DNA of 64,000 bases from Acinetobacter lwoffii (lineage in GTDB: Bacteria > Pseudomonadota > Gammaproteobacteria > Pseudomonadales > Moraxellaceae): assembly GCF_024129355.1 (NCBI RefSeq), contig NZ_JAMXXP010000016.1, positions 1-64,000 of the forward strand, written 5' to 3'. The translations under genes and the position numbers were made by a program. Within the stretch, counting starts at the first letter, position 1; the number at the start of each line of letters is the position of its first letter. Shown here in pieces: positions 17,707 through 24,989 of this stretch. The notes under the pieces were generated by a model. It worked only from the letters and a program-made list of their open reading frames with translations. It searched no databases and was not told the origin of the DNA.

Positions 17707-19626
17707 ATGAGCGAGTCTAGCGCACAAAAACATAGTTTCCAGGCTGAAGTGGCTCAGTTACTACATCTCGTGACCCATTCGCTTTATTCAAACCCTGAAA
17801 TTTTCCTACGCGAATTGATCTCGAATGCCTCAGATGCATGCGACAAATTACGTTTTGAAGGGATTAACCATCCCGAATTTTATGAAAATGATCCGGATCT
17901 GCGCGTTCGTGTCAGTCTGGATGCAGACAATAAAACCATTACCATTTCAGATAACGGGATCGGCTTAAGCGAACAGGAAGCTATTGATAATTTAGGGACT
18001 ATTGCCAAATCAGGCACCAAAGACTTTATGTCCAAACTGACCGGCGATCAAAAAGCTGATGCCCAGCTAATTGGCCAGTTTGGTGTCGGTTTCTATTCCG
18101 GTTTTATTGTGGCTGACAAGATCACGGTAGAGTCGCGTCGTGCTGGCACAGATGTCTCTGAAGGGGTGCGCTGGATCAGTGGCGGAACCGGTGAGTTCGA
18201 AGTTGAACAGATCACGAAACAAGGACGTGGTACCGATATTATTTTGCATCTCCGTGACGATGCGCTAGATTATTTGCAAAGCTATAAAGTGAAGCAGATT
18301 ATCAATAAATATTCAGACCACATCAGCCTGCCAATCCAGATGCAAAAAGAAGTCTGGCAGGAAGAAGAAGCGGCTGAAGGTGAAACTGCTCAAGGTGGCC
18401 AATATGTCAAAACCGATGAGTGGGAAGCCATTAACTCAGCCAGTGCATTATGGACTCGTAACAAGTCTGAAATCACTGAAGAGCAGTATGTCGAGTTCTA
18501 CAAGAACTTAAGCCATGATTTCGCAGCGCCATTGGCTTGGGCGCATAATCGGGTTGAGGGCAGCACTGAATATACCCAGTTATTATATATTCCAAGCAAA
18601 GCGCCACATGATATTTTCACCCGTGAATCCAAAGCTGGTATCAAACTGTATGTGAAACGCGTGTTCATTATGGATGATGCAGATAACCTGATTCCAAACT
18701 ATCTGCGCTTTGTACAGGGTGTGGTGGACAGTGCCGATCTGCCATTGAACGTGAGTCGTGAATTACTGCAAGAAAGCCGTGATGTAAAAACCATCCGTGA
18801 AGGCAATACCCGCCGTATCCTGACCATTTTGGATAATCTGGCTAAATCTGAAGATGAAAAAGATCAGGCAAACTTTAAGACTTTCTATCAGGAATTTGCT
18901 TCAGTATTGAAAGAAGGTTTGGGTGAAGATTTCAGTAACCGTGAACGTATCTTGAAACTGCTGCGTTATGCGACTTCGACCAATGATGAAGTTAGCACGT
19001 CATTGGCAGACTATAAAGCACGCATGAAAGACGGCCAGAAAGCCATTTATTATGTGACTGCAGATAGCCTGAATGCTGCGAAAAATTCACCGCAACTGGA
19101 ACTGTTCAAGAAAAAAGGCATTGAAGTTCTGTTGATGACTGAACGCGTGGATGAATGGGCGATGAACTTTGTGAATGAGTTCGATGGTACGCCTTTGCAA
19201 AACGTGTCGAAAGGTGCAGTTGACTTAGGTGACCTTCAGGATGCCGAAGAGAAGAAAGCCCTTGAAGACGCCGCAGCCCAGTTTAAACCGGTGGTGGATA
19301 AGTTGACGGATTCATTAAAAGACAAGACCAAAGAAGTGCGGGTGACGACGCGTCTGGTCGATTCTCCGGCTTGTCTGGTGACTGGAGAAGGTGAGTTGTC
19401 TCCGCAGCTGATTCGTATGCTGAAAGATGCAGGCCAACCTGTGCCGGATATCAAGCCGATTTTGGAAATCAACCCGGAACATCCGTTGGTGAAAAAACTG
19501 GATGGCTCGGCGCAGTTTGATGATCTGGCCAATGTGATCTTTGACCAGGCAGTGATTGCAGAAGGTGGATTACCAGAAAATCCTGCTGAATATGTCAAGC
19601 GGATTAATAGCTTGCTGCTTGCTTAA
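17707..19626 (+). CDS. htpG: Chaperone protein HtpG (Hsp90)
   Basis: HtpG is the bacterial Hsp90, an ATP-driven homodimeric chaperone. The 639 residues show the GHKL ATPase domain at the N-terminus ([16 protein letters not shown] about 37-52, ISDNGIGLS about 80-88, [16 protein letters not shown] about 122-137), then the middle domain with FDRAPWDL-type segment replaced by KAPHDIF, and the C-terminal dimerisation domain. The length matches family members. A strong AAAGGAG site precedes ATG 17707. I could not see a clean heat-shock sigma promoter. A terminator follows at once. Confidence 0.97.
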   Translation: MSESSAQKHSFQAEVAQLLHLVTHSLYSNPEIFLRELISNASDACDKLRFEGINHPEFYENDPDLRVRVSLDADNKTITISDNGIGLSEQEAIDNLGTIAKSGTKDFMSKLTGDQKADAQLIGQFGVGFYSGFIVADKITVESRRAGTDVSEGVRWISGGTGEFEVEQITKQGRGTDIILHLRDDALDYLQSYKVKQIINKYSDHISLPIQMQKEVWQEEEAAEGETAQGGQYVKTDEWEAINSASALWTRNKSEITEEQYVEFYKNLSHDFAAPLAWAHNRVEGSTEYTQLLYIPSKAPHDIFTRESKAGIKLYVKRVFIMDDADNLIPNYLRFVQGVVDSADLPLNVSRELLQESRDVKTIREGNTRRILTILDNLAKSEDEKDQANFKTFYQEFASVLKEGLGEDFSNRERILKLLRYATSTNDEVSTSLADYKARMKDGQKAIYYVTADSLNAAKNSPQLELFKKKGIEVLLMTERVDEWAMNFVNEFDGTPLQNVSKGAVDLGDLQDAEEKKALEDAAAQFKPVVDKLTDSLKDKTKEVRVTTRLVDSPACLVTGEGELSPQLIRMLKDAGQPVPDIKPILEINPEHPLVKKLDGSAQFDDLANVIFDQAVIAEGGLPENPAEYVKRINSLLLA

Positions 19627-19646
19627 CTGCTGATGTGTTGAATGAG

Positions 19647-19672
19647 AAAATCCCTCTTCGGAGGGATTTTTT
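19647..19672 (+). terminator. htpG terminator
   Basis: AAAATCCCTC and GAGGGATTTTTT enclose a TTCG tetraloop and end in six T residues, 20 nt after the htpG stop. Confidence 0.93.
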
Positions 19673-19820
19673 ATGTCTGCTTCATTTTTCAATTCTAGAA
19701 ATGATCTGGAAAAACGATAGAGAGAATAAAAAAATACCTTCGAATCATAAATCTATATTTTAGATTATTAATTAATTTTTAATTTATAATTACGATTATA
19801 AAGCAAAGAGAGAGAATGTT

Positions 19821-20084
19821 ATGAAATCTAAGCTGATGATCAGTATGGGCGCTGTAATCCTGATGTCGATGAGCCAGTTTAGTCTAGCGGCACCTGCTGC
19901 AGAAAAAGTGGTACGCACAGATCGCATTAGCTTTTATAAAACAGCAAAAGTAAACGTAACAAAACCGAAACGTGTACAACGTAGCGATCATATTCGCTTC
20001 AATATGCCGGTGATGGAACAACCCTCATTGCAGCAAAAACGTGTGCTACGCAGTGATCGTATTATCTTGAATAAAACCAGCTAA
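19821..20084 (+). CDS. Small exported protein with three short repeats
   Basis: The 87-residue product has a signal peptide ending about SLAA (residue 23-24) followed by only about 63 mature residues. The mature part is basic and has three related units: VVRTDRISFYK, VQRSDHIRFNM and VLRSDRIILNK, spaced by 20-25 residues, so R-(T/S)-D-(R/H)-I is repeated. There are no cysteines. GAGAGAG precedes ATG 19821, and a terminator follows, so this is a single-gene unit. I do not recognise a family. A periplasmic or secreted location is inferred from the signal peptide. Confidence 0.75.
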   Translation: MKSKLMISMGAVILMSMSQFSLAAPAAEKVVRTDRISFYKTAKVNVTKPKRVQRSDHIRFNMPVMEQPSLQQKRVLRSDRIILNKTS

Positions 20085-20118
20085 TACTTGCCACGCTGAT
20101 TGCCTCAGTAATATTGAA

Positions 20119-20143
20119 AAAAGCCCATGAATGATGGGCTTTT
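20119..20143. terminator. Bidirectional terminator
   Basis: AAAAGCCCAT (20119-20128), loop GAATG and ATGGGCTTTT (20134-20143) form a 10-bp perfect stem between two convergent genes, so it can serve both strands. Confidence 0.85.
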
Positions 20144-20165
20144 ATATTTTCCACCATCATTCAGT

Positions 20166-21275
20166 TTAAAACAATGCTTCTAAACGTACCAAAGCCCCGA
20201 CATAGTGGTCACGATCCTCGCGATGATCATTCAGGTAGTTCAGGTCGGTCTGGACAAAAAACCATTCACGTAAAAAAGGTTGTCTCCACGACACATAGGG
20301 ACCCCAGCGGTTAAGACGCAGATCCTTGTCATTTAGATAACCACCGGTATAAATGCCGTAACTAAAACGGTTGTCCTGAAAAAACTGATGTTGCCTAAAG
20401 GTGTAGTTGTCCCAGGTCAGATCGTCGTCTTGTTCATCTGCATAAGTCAGACTGAGCTGATTGGAGAAAAAGGCCTGATTGGGACGGGCATGGATTAGCT
20501 CCAGATTGGTCCGTAAATAGTTTTCACTCTGAATGCCGTAGCGATAAATCTGTTCGGCATGAAAAGAGTAGTCATTTTCCAGCGTCCAATCTTTACTGGC
20601 TTTGACACGCAGGTAAATATCATCTCCAGAACGCAAGCCCAGATCCAGATCGGTTTCGAAAGGAATGCGATCTGACCATTCAGACCAACGTAAGGCAAAA
20701 GAGCTGTTATCTTCACGTGCACGTTTAGTATCCAGACGTTTATCTCCGGAAGTGGCAGGATTTTCATTGGTAATCGCGACATTACTGTCTAATTCATTGT
20801 CCAGACTGTCATCACCAAAAACCACACTCAGCTTTTGTTCCAAGGTCGGAAGCTTGATCTTGCCCCGGATTCGGGGCTTAATCTCATAGCCTTCATATTC
20901 ATCCCAGCGATTATCTAGAATGATCCGTAATGTGGCTGCAGCTGGCTGATCCGGATCGGTTTCACCAAACCAGTTATCAATTTTATGTGCAGTACGATCG
21001 GCCCATTCGCGGATGCCTTTCTGTTTTTGATCCGCCCATGAATAATTTTCTGTCTCTAGCGTGGATGGAACGATGGCGACACTTGATTGCTCTGGCAGAA
21101 CCGTCGGTGTTGCATCGATCAAACGTGGAATCTGATCCAGCAAGCCTGATCGACTTGGCTCTGTATTTGTTGGACTGGCAGGAGCAGCTGTGACTGAATT
21201 TGCCCAAGACATGCTACCACTCATTCCTAGGCCCAGAGAGAGCAGTAAAATTTGAGTAATCCTGTTTGTTCGCAT
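20166..21275 (-). CDS. Putative outer-membrane beta-barrel protein
   Basis: The 369-residue precursor has a signal peptide cleaved around SWANS (about 25). An acidic/Pro-rich linker follows to about 75. The second half alternates in a way expected of membrane strands (SFALRWSEWSDRIPFETDLDLGLR, DDIYLRVKASKDWTLENDYSFHAEQIYRYG, LELIHARPNQAFFSNQLSLTYADEQ, FSYGIYTGGYLND, REWFFVQTDLNYLND) and ends YVGALVRLEALF with C-terminal Phe. This supports a barrel of about 12 strands. I do not recognise a named family. It stands alone on the - strand, 92 nt after the next gene. Confidence 0.7.
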   Translation of the reverse strand: MRTNRITQILLLSLGLGMSGSMSWANSVTAAPASPTNTEPSRSGLLDQIPRLIDATPTVLPEQSSVAIVPSTLETENYSWADQKQKGIREWADRTAHKIDNWFGETDPDQPAAATLRIILDNRWDEYEGYEIKPRIRGKIKLPTLEQKLSVVFGDDSLDNELDSNVAITNENPATSGDKRLDTKRAREDNSSFALRWSEWSDRIPFETDLDLGLRSGDDIYLRVKASKDWTLENDYSFHAEQIYRYGIQSENYLRTNLELIHARPNQAFFSNQLSLTYADEQDDDLTWDNYTFRQHQFFQDNRFSYGIYTGGYLNDKDLRLNRWGPYVSWRQPFLREWFFVQTDLNYLNDHREDRDHYVGALVRLEALF

Positions 21276-21367
21276 GAGATATTTGTTACTCTTGTATTCT
21301 TATATTCAGCTGTAGTTTTCTAAAAAAACGCCTTAAAAAGCAAGTTAAAGCTACAAAATAACAGCAA

Positions 21368-22774
21368 TTATTCAACTATTTGAGTCTGAATTTCTCGATA
21401 AAGTTCCAGCACTTGAATCGGTTGCGGCATTGTTAAAATAATATTGTGAATATTCTGCCAATTTAGCTGTTTGTCGCGTTGCAGCAAGATGTGTGGATAG
21501 GCCAGCTCATCCTCTGCCAGAGAGATGCGTTTTTCACCATGAATCACTCGAATTTTTTGATGTTCCTGTAGCAAGAGCACTGGAGTAGAAAAATTAGCAG
21601 CAGCTTCTTTGAACGAAATAAATTTCTGCTTCTGAATAAACTGGGCGGGTATAAAAGGATGGTAATCTGGCTTTGTCCAGACTGTTTCAGCCTGCTGTAA
21701 GTAAGCCGTTGAAAAAAGCTCGAGTTGCATGAACCTGATGCTTATAACAGACCAGGCCAGTGATTTAATCGCAGCAGCCTGGCGTTGATGATGGCTGAGC
21801 CAATGTTGAATACAATAGTGAGCCTGCAACTGACTCGGTACCCCTAAGAGCATCAGATATTTAACAAACTGGCCTTGCAGATTCAGTTGTTCAACCAAAT
21901 AAACCTGACGTGCCTGCCAATTATCTTCTGCTGCATAATACAGTGCGATATCCAAATAGGCAGGATGCTCGATATTCTCAGTCACTTCTAAAGCACAGAG
22001 CCGCTGGATATTGGTTTCTTCTAAGCCTAAAGGGTATACATGGGCGTTTAGTTCACCTAGTTGAATCTGTGCAGGGAATTGAATCAATTCGGAGACTGTG
22101 ATCTGTTCTTGCGGAATTTTCGTTATTGTCATTTCAGCTTTTAGTTGAGGATTTAGTTCCTTGGGTTCAGTCAGTATCTGATTGGTTGACTCATCTGGGC
22201 GGCGTAGTTCTAATGTATGGATTCTTGCGCGCGGCCGTCCCCGATGATATTTGGTTGTTTCCACAGAATTGCAGCTGGTTTCAGCTTCGTTTAAGGATAA
22301 GGCAGGAACGATCAAGGGGGGATCCTGTTGCAGACAAGAAAATTGCTGCTGTTGTTGCAACAGCCAGATATAGCAGTGTTGCAATTCAGCCCATTGGCTG
22401 TGCAGGGCAGGAGCTTGGGGAGCGGGCATCAGCCAGATTTGCCAGCCACGTTCAGGATGATGCAAAACTGCCCAGCCAGAATCCGGATGGGCAGACAGTG
22501 CTTGTTCCAGTGCTAAGATTTCGGTGAAATAGCCACGAAAGCTTAGATGATAAGACGTATTAGCAGAAAATTGGTAAGCAACAAGTTCAGGTTGAGTGCG
22601 GGCCTTAAATGCTGAAATCTGGGTCTTGAAAATAGGCTCATCACACAGATTAAAAATATCGCGTATCCTTTTTTTAGAACGGGCAATTTCATAGAAAGGC
22701 AGGACTTTATGCTCCAGTTGCTGCGCCAGTCCATGTAGTTCTTTAATTAAGTGTGCTTTTTCTAAAGCATTCAT
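21368..22774 (-). CDS. Unknown protein, 468 aa, possible ParB-like C-terminal segment
   Basis: I do not recognise a family over the full length. No signal peptide or membrane helix is visible, so it should be cytosolic. There is a Gln run (QQQQQ about 142-146) and a hydrophilic middle with HRGRPRAR (about 176-183). Near the C-terminus, TPVLLLQEHQKIRVIHGEKRISLA (about 393-416) resembles the beta-strand/turn and GE-R pattern of ParB/Srx-type domains, but this is weak and not enough for a function. It begins 10 nt after the stop of the small gene at 22785-22964, so both form one operon. Antisense open frames across it look like shadows. Confidence 0.65.
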   Translation of the reverse strand: MNALEKAHLIKELHGLAQQLEHKVLPFYEIARSKKRIRDIFNLCDEPIFKTQISAFKARTQPELVAYQFSANTSYHLSFRGYFTEILALEQALSAHPDSGWAVLHHPERGWQIWLMPAPQAPALHSQWAELQHCYIWLLQQQQQFSCLQQDPPLIVPALSLNEAETSCNSVETTKYHRGRPRARIHTLELRRPDESTNQILTEPKELNPQLKAEMTITKIPQEQITVSELIQFPAQIQLGELNAHVYPLGLEETNIQRLCALEVTENIEHPAYLDIALYYAAEDNWQARQVYLVEQLNLQGQFVKYLMLLGVPSQLQAHYCIQHWLSHHQRQAAAIKSLAWSVISIRFMQLELFSTAYLQQAETVWTKPDYHPFIPAQFIQKQKFISFKEAAANFSTPVLLLQEHQKIRVIHGEKRISLAEDELAYPHILLQRDKQLNWQNIHNIILTMPQPIQVLELYREIQTQIVE

Positions 22775-22784
22775 TTTTTGATCT

Positions 22785-22964
22785 CTAGAGATGTTTCAGT
22801 GCTTTATCCAAGGTTTGTGCCAGTACAATGTTAACCGCCAGCTCGACCAGTCTGTATTCAGCAGAATTCGAGTCTGTATAGCTTTCTGCCATTTCAATTA
22901 AATAATCAATAGAAACCGACTGAGGCAGAATTTTGCCCTGTACCAATGCCTGAAGTTCATGCAT
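22785..22964 (-). CDS. Small hypothetical protein, operon partner
   Basis: The gene encodes about 59 residues from ATG 22964 (MHELQALVQGKILPQSVSID) or 65 from ATG 22982; neither has a clear ribosome-binding site. The sequence is acidic, predicted helical, and has no signal peptide. It ends KALKHL. The TAG at 22785-22787 is 10 nt before the ATG of the 468-residue unknown, so the pair is probably co-transcribed and functionally linked. No family is recognised. Confidence 0.55.
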   Translation of the reverse strand: MHELQALVQGKILPQSVSIDYLIEMAESYTDSNSAEYRLVELAVNIVLAQTLDKALKHL

Positions 22965-23167
22965 AAAAAATTTTCTTATCATTAATCTATTTATATTGCT
23001 GCAATTATAAGCAGAGATCACATAAAATAGTGATCTATTTTGAGTATTTTATAAACAAATTTTTTAATTAAAAGTGATAAAAATCAATAGAAAAAATGAG
23101 AGTAGGAAATAGTCGATATTTTTTTTAGAGTTGTGCGTCTTTCACATTGAAGGTGTTTAATGTGATC

Positions 23168-23200
23168 AAAAAAACAGGCTGAATCAATCAGCCCGTTTTA
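23168..23200 (-). terminator. Terminator of the interrupted small exported gene
   Basis: On the - strand the sequence reads CGGGCTGA, loop TTGAT, TCAGCCTG and then seven T residues (plus-strand A run at 23168-23174). It is 19 nt after the distal stop codon at 23219-23221, which indicates that the original reading frame ended there. Confidence 0.8.
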
Positions 23201-23218
23201 ATGAAAAACAGCTTTGCA

Positions 23219-23386
23219 TTAAGCCGTTTTTTCAGTTACCACAGTCGCAGCATCTGCATTTACTGTTTCAGCAGGTGCTTTAGTCGCTGGAAAGTCTGGC
23301 AGATGAACCACTTACGCCATTTGTGCAGACGCTTGAACAGAAAAAGCCATAACGGTTGCTGCGAAAGCAAATTTAAGAGCATTCAT
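23219..23386 (-). pseudogene. Small exported protein gene interrupted by an in-frame TAA
   Basis: Starting at ATG 23386, with AAAGGT 9 nt upstream, the frame reads MNALKFAFAATVMAFSVQAS followed by AQMA, i.e. a complete signal peptide. A TAA stop follows at 23312-23314. The same frame then stays open for 30 further codons (VVHLPDFPATKAPAETVNAD then AATVVTEKTA) to a second TAA at 23219-23221, right before a terminator. The intact product would be about 55 residues with a short Ala/Val/Thr-rich mature part. A single base change in one codon would explain it. Alternatively, only the 24-residue leader peptide is made. No match to the well-known stop-recoding contexts is visible. Confidence 0.7.
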
Positions 23387-23408
23387 AGGATGACCTTTAA
23401 TATCAGAG

Positions 23409-23426
23409 TGTTCAATAATTTGAACA
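23409..23426. promoter_or_regulatory. 18-bp inverted repeat upstream of the interrupted gene
   Basis: TGTTCAA, spacer TAAT and TTGAACA form a perfect 7-bp inverted repeat 23 nt before the ATG at 23386 on the - strand. It could be an operator or a 5' UTR hairpin. No binding protein can be named. Confidence 0.45.
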
Positions 23427-23796
23427 GAGGAGAATATTTAAACTTAATTCGGGTGAAATAATAGCAAATAAGACTTAATAGAAAATGATAGATTCGGCAA
23501 ATTCAGGCAGTAAATTTTAGATAAATTACTCTATAAAACAATAAATTAGTATATTTACTCTAGTTTGATTTTTATGGTTTTACAGGACTTTATGCTTTAT
23601 TTTAGCGATGAGAATCTGGACTTGATCGAGTGCCAAAACAAGCGGCGATGTGTTTTTGATCTGCCAATTTAAGATTGAATTTCGAGCTTTGTTCAATCCA
23701 TGTAAGTTTTTGCTATCGCTTGTTTACGGGCTGCTGCAATCTTCTGAGAATGGACTAAGATGGAATTCCATTCATTTTCATTTTGAGAGTTTTATT
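23427..23796. other. AT-rich divergent spacer before dodecin
   Basis: About 370 bp hold no convincing gene. An open frame from 23650 is in frame with dodecin but lacks a ribosome-binding site, and its first 49 codons do not resemble the family. The region should contain promoters for the - strand small gene and the + strand dodecin gene. No consensus promoter is obvious. Confidence 0.4.
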
Positions 23797-23997
23797 ATGG
23801 CAATTGCAAAAGTGGTAGAAGTCAATTCAAGCAGCAATAAAAGCTTTGAAGATGCGATTCAAACGGGCATTCAAAAAGTCACAGAAACGGTCAAAAATGT
23901 ACAAGGTGCTTGGATCAATGAACAGAAGGTTGTCATTAAAGAAAATAAAATCACGGAATATCGTGTCAATTTAAAAATTAGTTTTCTGGTTGATTAA
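23797..23997 (+). CDS. Dodecin family flavin-binding protein
   Basis: Dodecins are about 65-70-residue proteins that form hollow dodecamers binding flavins or CoA-type ligands and are thought to buffer FMN. The 66-residue product reads MAIAKVVEVNSSSNKSFEDA and continues to the conserved VQGAWINEQKVVIKENKITEYRVNLKISFLVD, with the aromatic Trp that stacks on the flavin (about 41). The start was set at ATG 23797, preceded by GAGAG. A longer frame from 23650 is not supported by the family. A bidirectional terminator follows. Confidence 0.92.
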   Translation: MAIAKVVEVNSSSNKSFEDAIQTGIQKVTETVKNVQGAWINEQKVVIKENKITEYRVNLKISFLVD

Positions 23998-24020
23998 GCG
24001 AATGCCATTCAATAACAAAT

Positions 24021-24051
24021 AAAAAAACCCCATTTAAAATGGGGTTTTTTT
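24021..24051. terminator. Bidirectional terminator after dodecin
   Basis: A run of seven A, ACCCCATTT, then AAATGGGGT and a run of seven T make a perfect long stem that works on both strands between the convergent dodecin and frnE-like genes. Confidence 0.9.
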
Positions 24052-24064
24052 ATTGAACGTTGTT

Positions 24065-24757
24065 TTATTTAGCTTGGTCTGGCGTGTCACACGTTTCTGG
24101 TGAGCACTGTGCTGCCTGACTGTTGGTTGATGTATCGAGCGCTTTTTCAAATACTTGCAGGAAAACTTCTTTAGGCTGCGCGCCTGCCAATGCCACACGT
24201 TGATCAAAAACAAAGAAAGGTACACCGGTCACTTTGAGTTGTTCATGTGCGACTTCCTGATCGAATTTGACGAAATCAGCATATTCTTCCGAATCCAACA
24301 GGTCATCGACTTCGACCGGATTCAGGCCAATACGCGCTGCGACATCTTCCAGTGTTTCACGTTCTCCAATCGCCAGACCTTGGGTCATATAGCTATAGAA
24401 GAACGCTTCCTGTGCTTCATTGCCCAAACCTTTGCTTTGCGCCAGGTGAATCAGGCGATGCGCATTAAAGGTATTGCCTGAATTGGCACCTTCCCAGTTA
24501 AATTCAATACCTTCGGCTTTGGCCATTTCAGCAATATTGCGCTGCATCTCTTCGACTTCTGCCACGGTGCGGCCATATTTTTGCGCCAGACGCTCAGAGT
24601 TGGAGACTTCCTGACGTACCGGTGCTTCAGGATCGAGCTGGAAACTGTGCCAATGTACTTCTAGCTCAATACCTGCTTCTTGTGCAGCAGCTTCTAAACG
24701 TTTTTTACCAATATAGCAGAAGGGGCAAACCACATCTGACCAGATATCTACGCGCAT
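24065..24757 (-). CDS. DsbA-family thiol oxidoreductase, FrnE-like
   Basis: This is a cytosolic member of the DsbA/2-hydroxychromene isomerase (FrnE) family, 230 residues, with no signal peptide. The redox motif CPFC (residues 11-14, in SDVVCPFCYIGKKR) is in the usual place, and the cis-Pro loop is VTGVPFFVFDQRVALAGAQ (about 176-194). A second pair, CSPETC, spaced CX4C, sits in the C-terminal tail. Deinococcus FrnE has the same CXXC plus CX4C layout, and both pairs take part in disulfide exchange there. A role in oxidative-stress thiol handling is inferred. It lies alone between two terminators. Confidence 0.88.
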   Translation of the reverse strand: MRVDIWSDVVCPFCYIGKKRLEAAAQEAGIELEVHWHSFQLDPEAPVRQEVSNSERLAQKYGRTVAEVEEMQRNIAEMAKAEGIEFNWEGANSGNTFNAHRLIHLAQSKGLGNEAQEAFFYSYMTQGLAIGERETLEDVAARIGLNPVEVDDLLDSEEYADFVKFDQEVAHEQLKVTGVPFFVFDQRVALAGAQPKEVFLQVFEKALDTSTNSQAAQCSPETCDTPDQAK

Positions 24758-24950
24758 GTCATGTCTCTAATTTTGCTCTTGTGTTCAAGTATGAGGGTGA
24801 AGAATCAGAATTTAAAGCCCTTGAGCATCAGAAGTGTATTTCTACAGCAGATCGGCAGGATAAATAAAAGAAGAAAGAGTAGGTGATAGCCAGATGGCTT
24901 CCTTAATATAATCAGGTTCTGACTATTCAAAAAAAATATAAAAATGCCAT
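24758..24950. other. Upstream region of frnE-like gene
   Basis: About 190 bp, AT-rich at the distal end, contains no gene on either strand. It holds the promoter region of the - strand frnE-like gene. Confidence 0.35.
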
Positions 24951-24975
24951 AAAAAAACGCCCCGTAGGGCGTTTT
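24951..24975 (-). terminator. Terminator of the acetyl-CoA hydrolase/transferase gene
   Basis: On the - strand ACGCCC/GGGCGT encloses a short loop and is followed by a run of seven T (plus-strand A at 24951-24957). It lies 15 nt after the stop at 24990. Confidence 0.88.
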
Positions 24976-24989
24976 GTGAATGCAGTCAA

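Noticed and set aside
22126-22527. 133-codon + strand frame inside the 468-residue unknown gene
   Set aside because: Shadow of the - strand gene: no ribosome-binding site, no family, and the - strand frame is open for 468 codons.
23312-23314. Stop-codon readthrough or selenocysteine at the in-frame TAA
   Set aside because: TAA is the most efficient stop, it is not the selenocysteine codon, and no recoding structure is evident. A plain mutation is simpler.
23201-23461. 86-codon + strand frame opposite the interrupted gene
   Set aside because: Cys/Arg-rich nonsense; the opposite strand explains the region with a signal peptide, ribosome-binding site and terminator.
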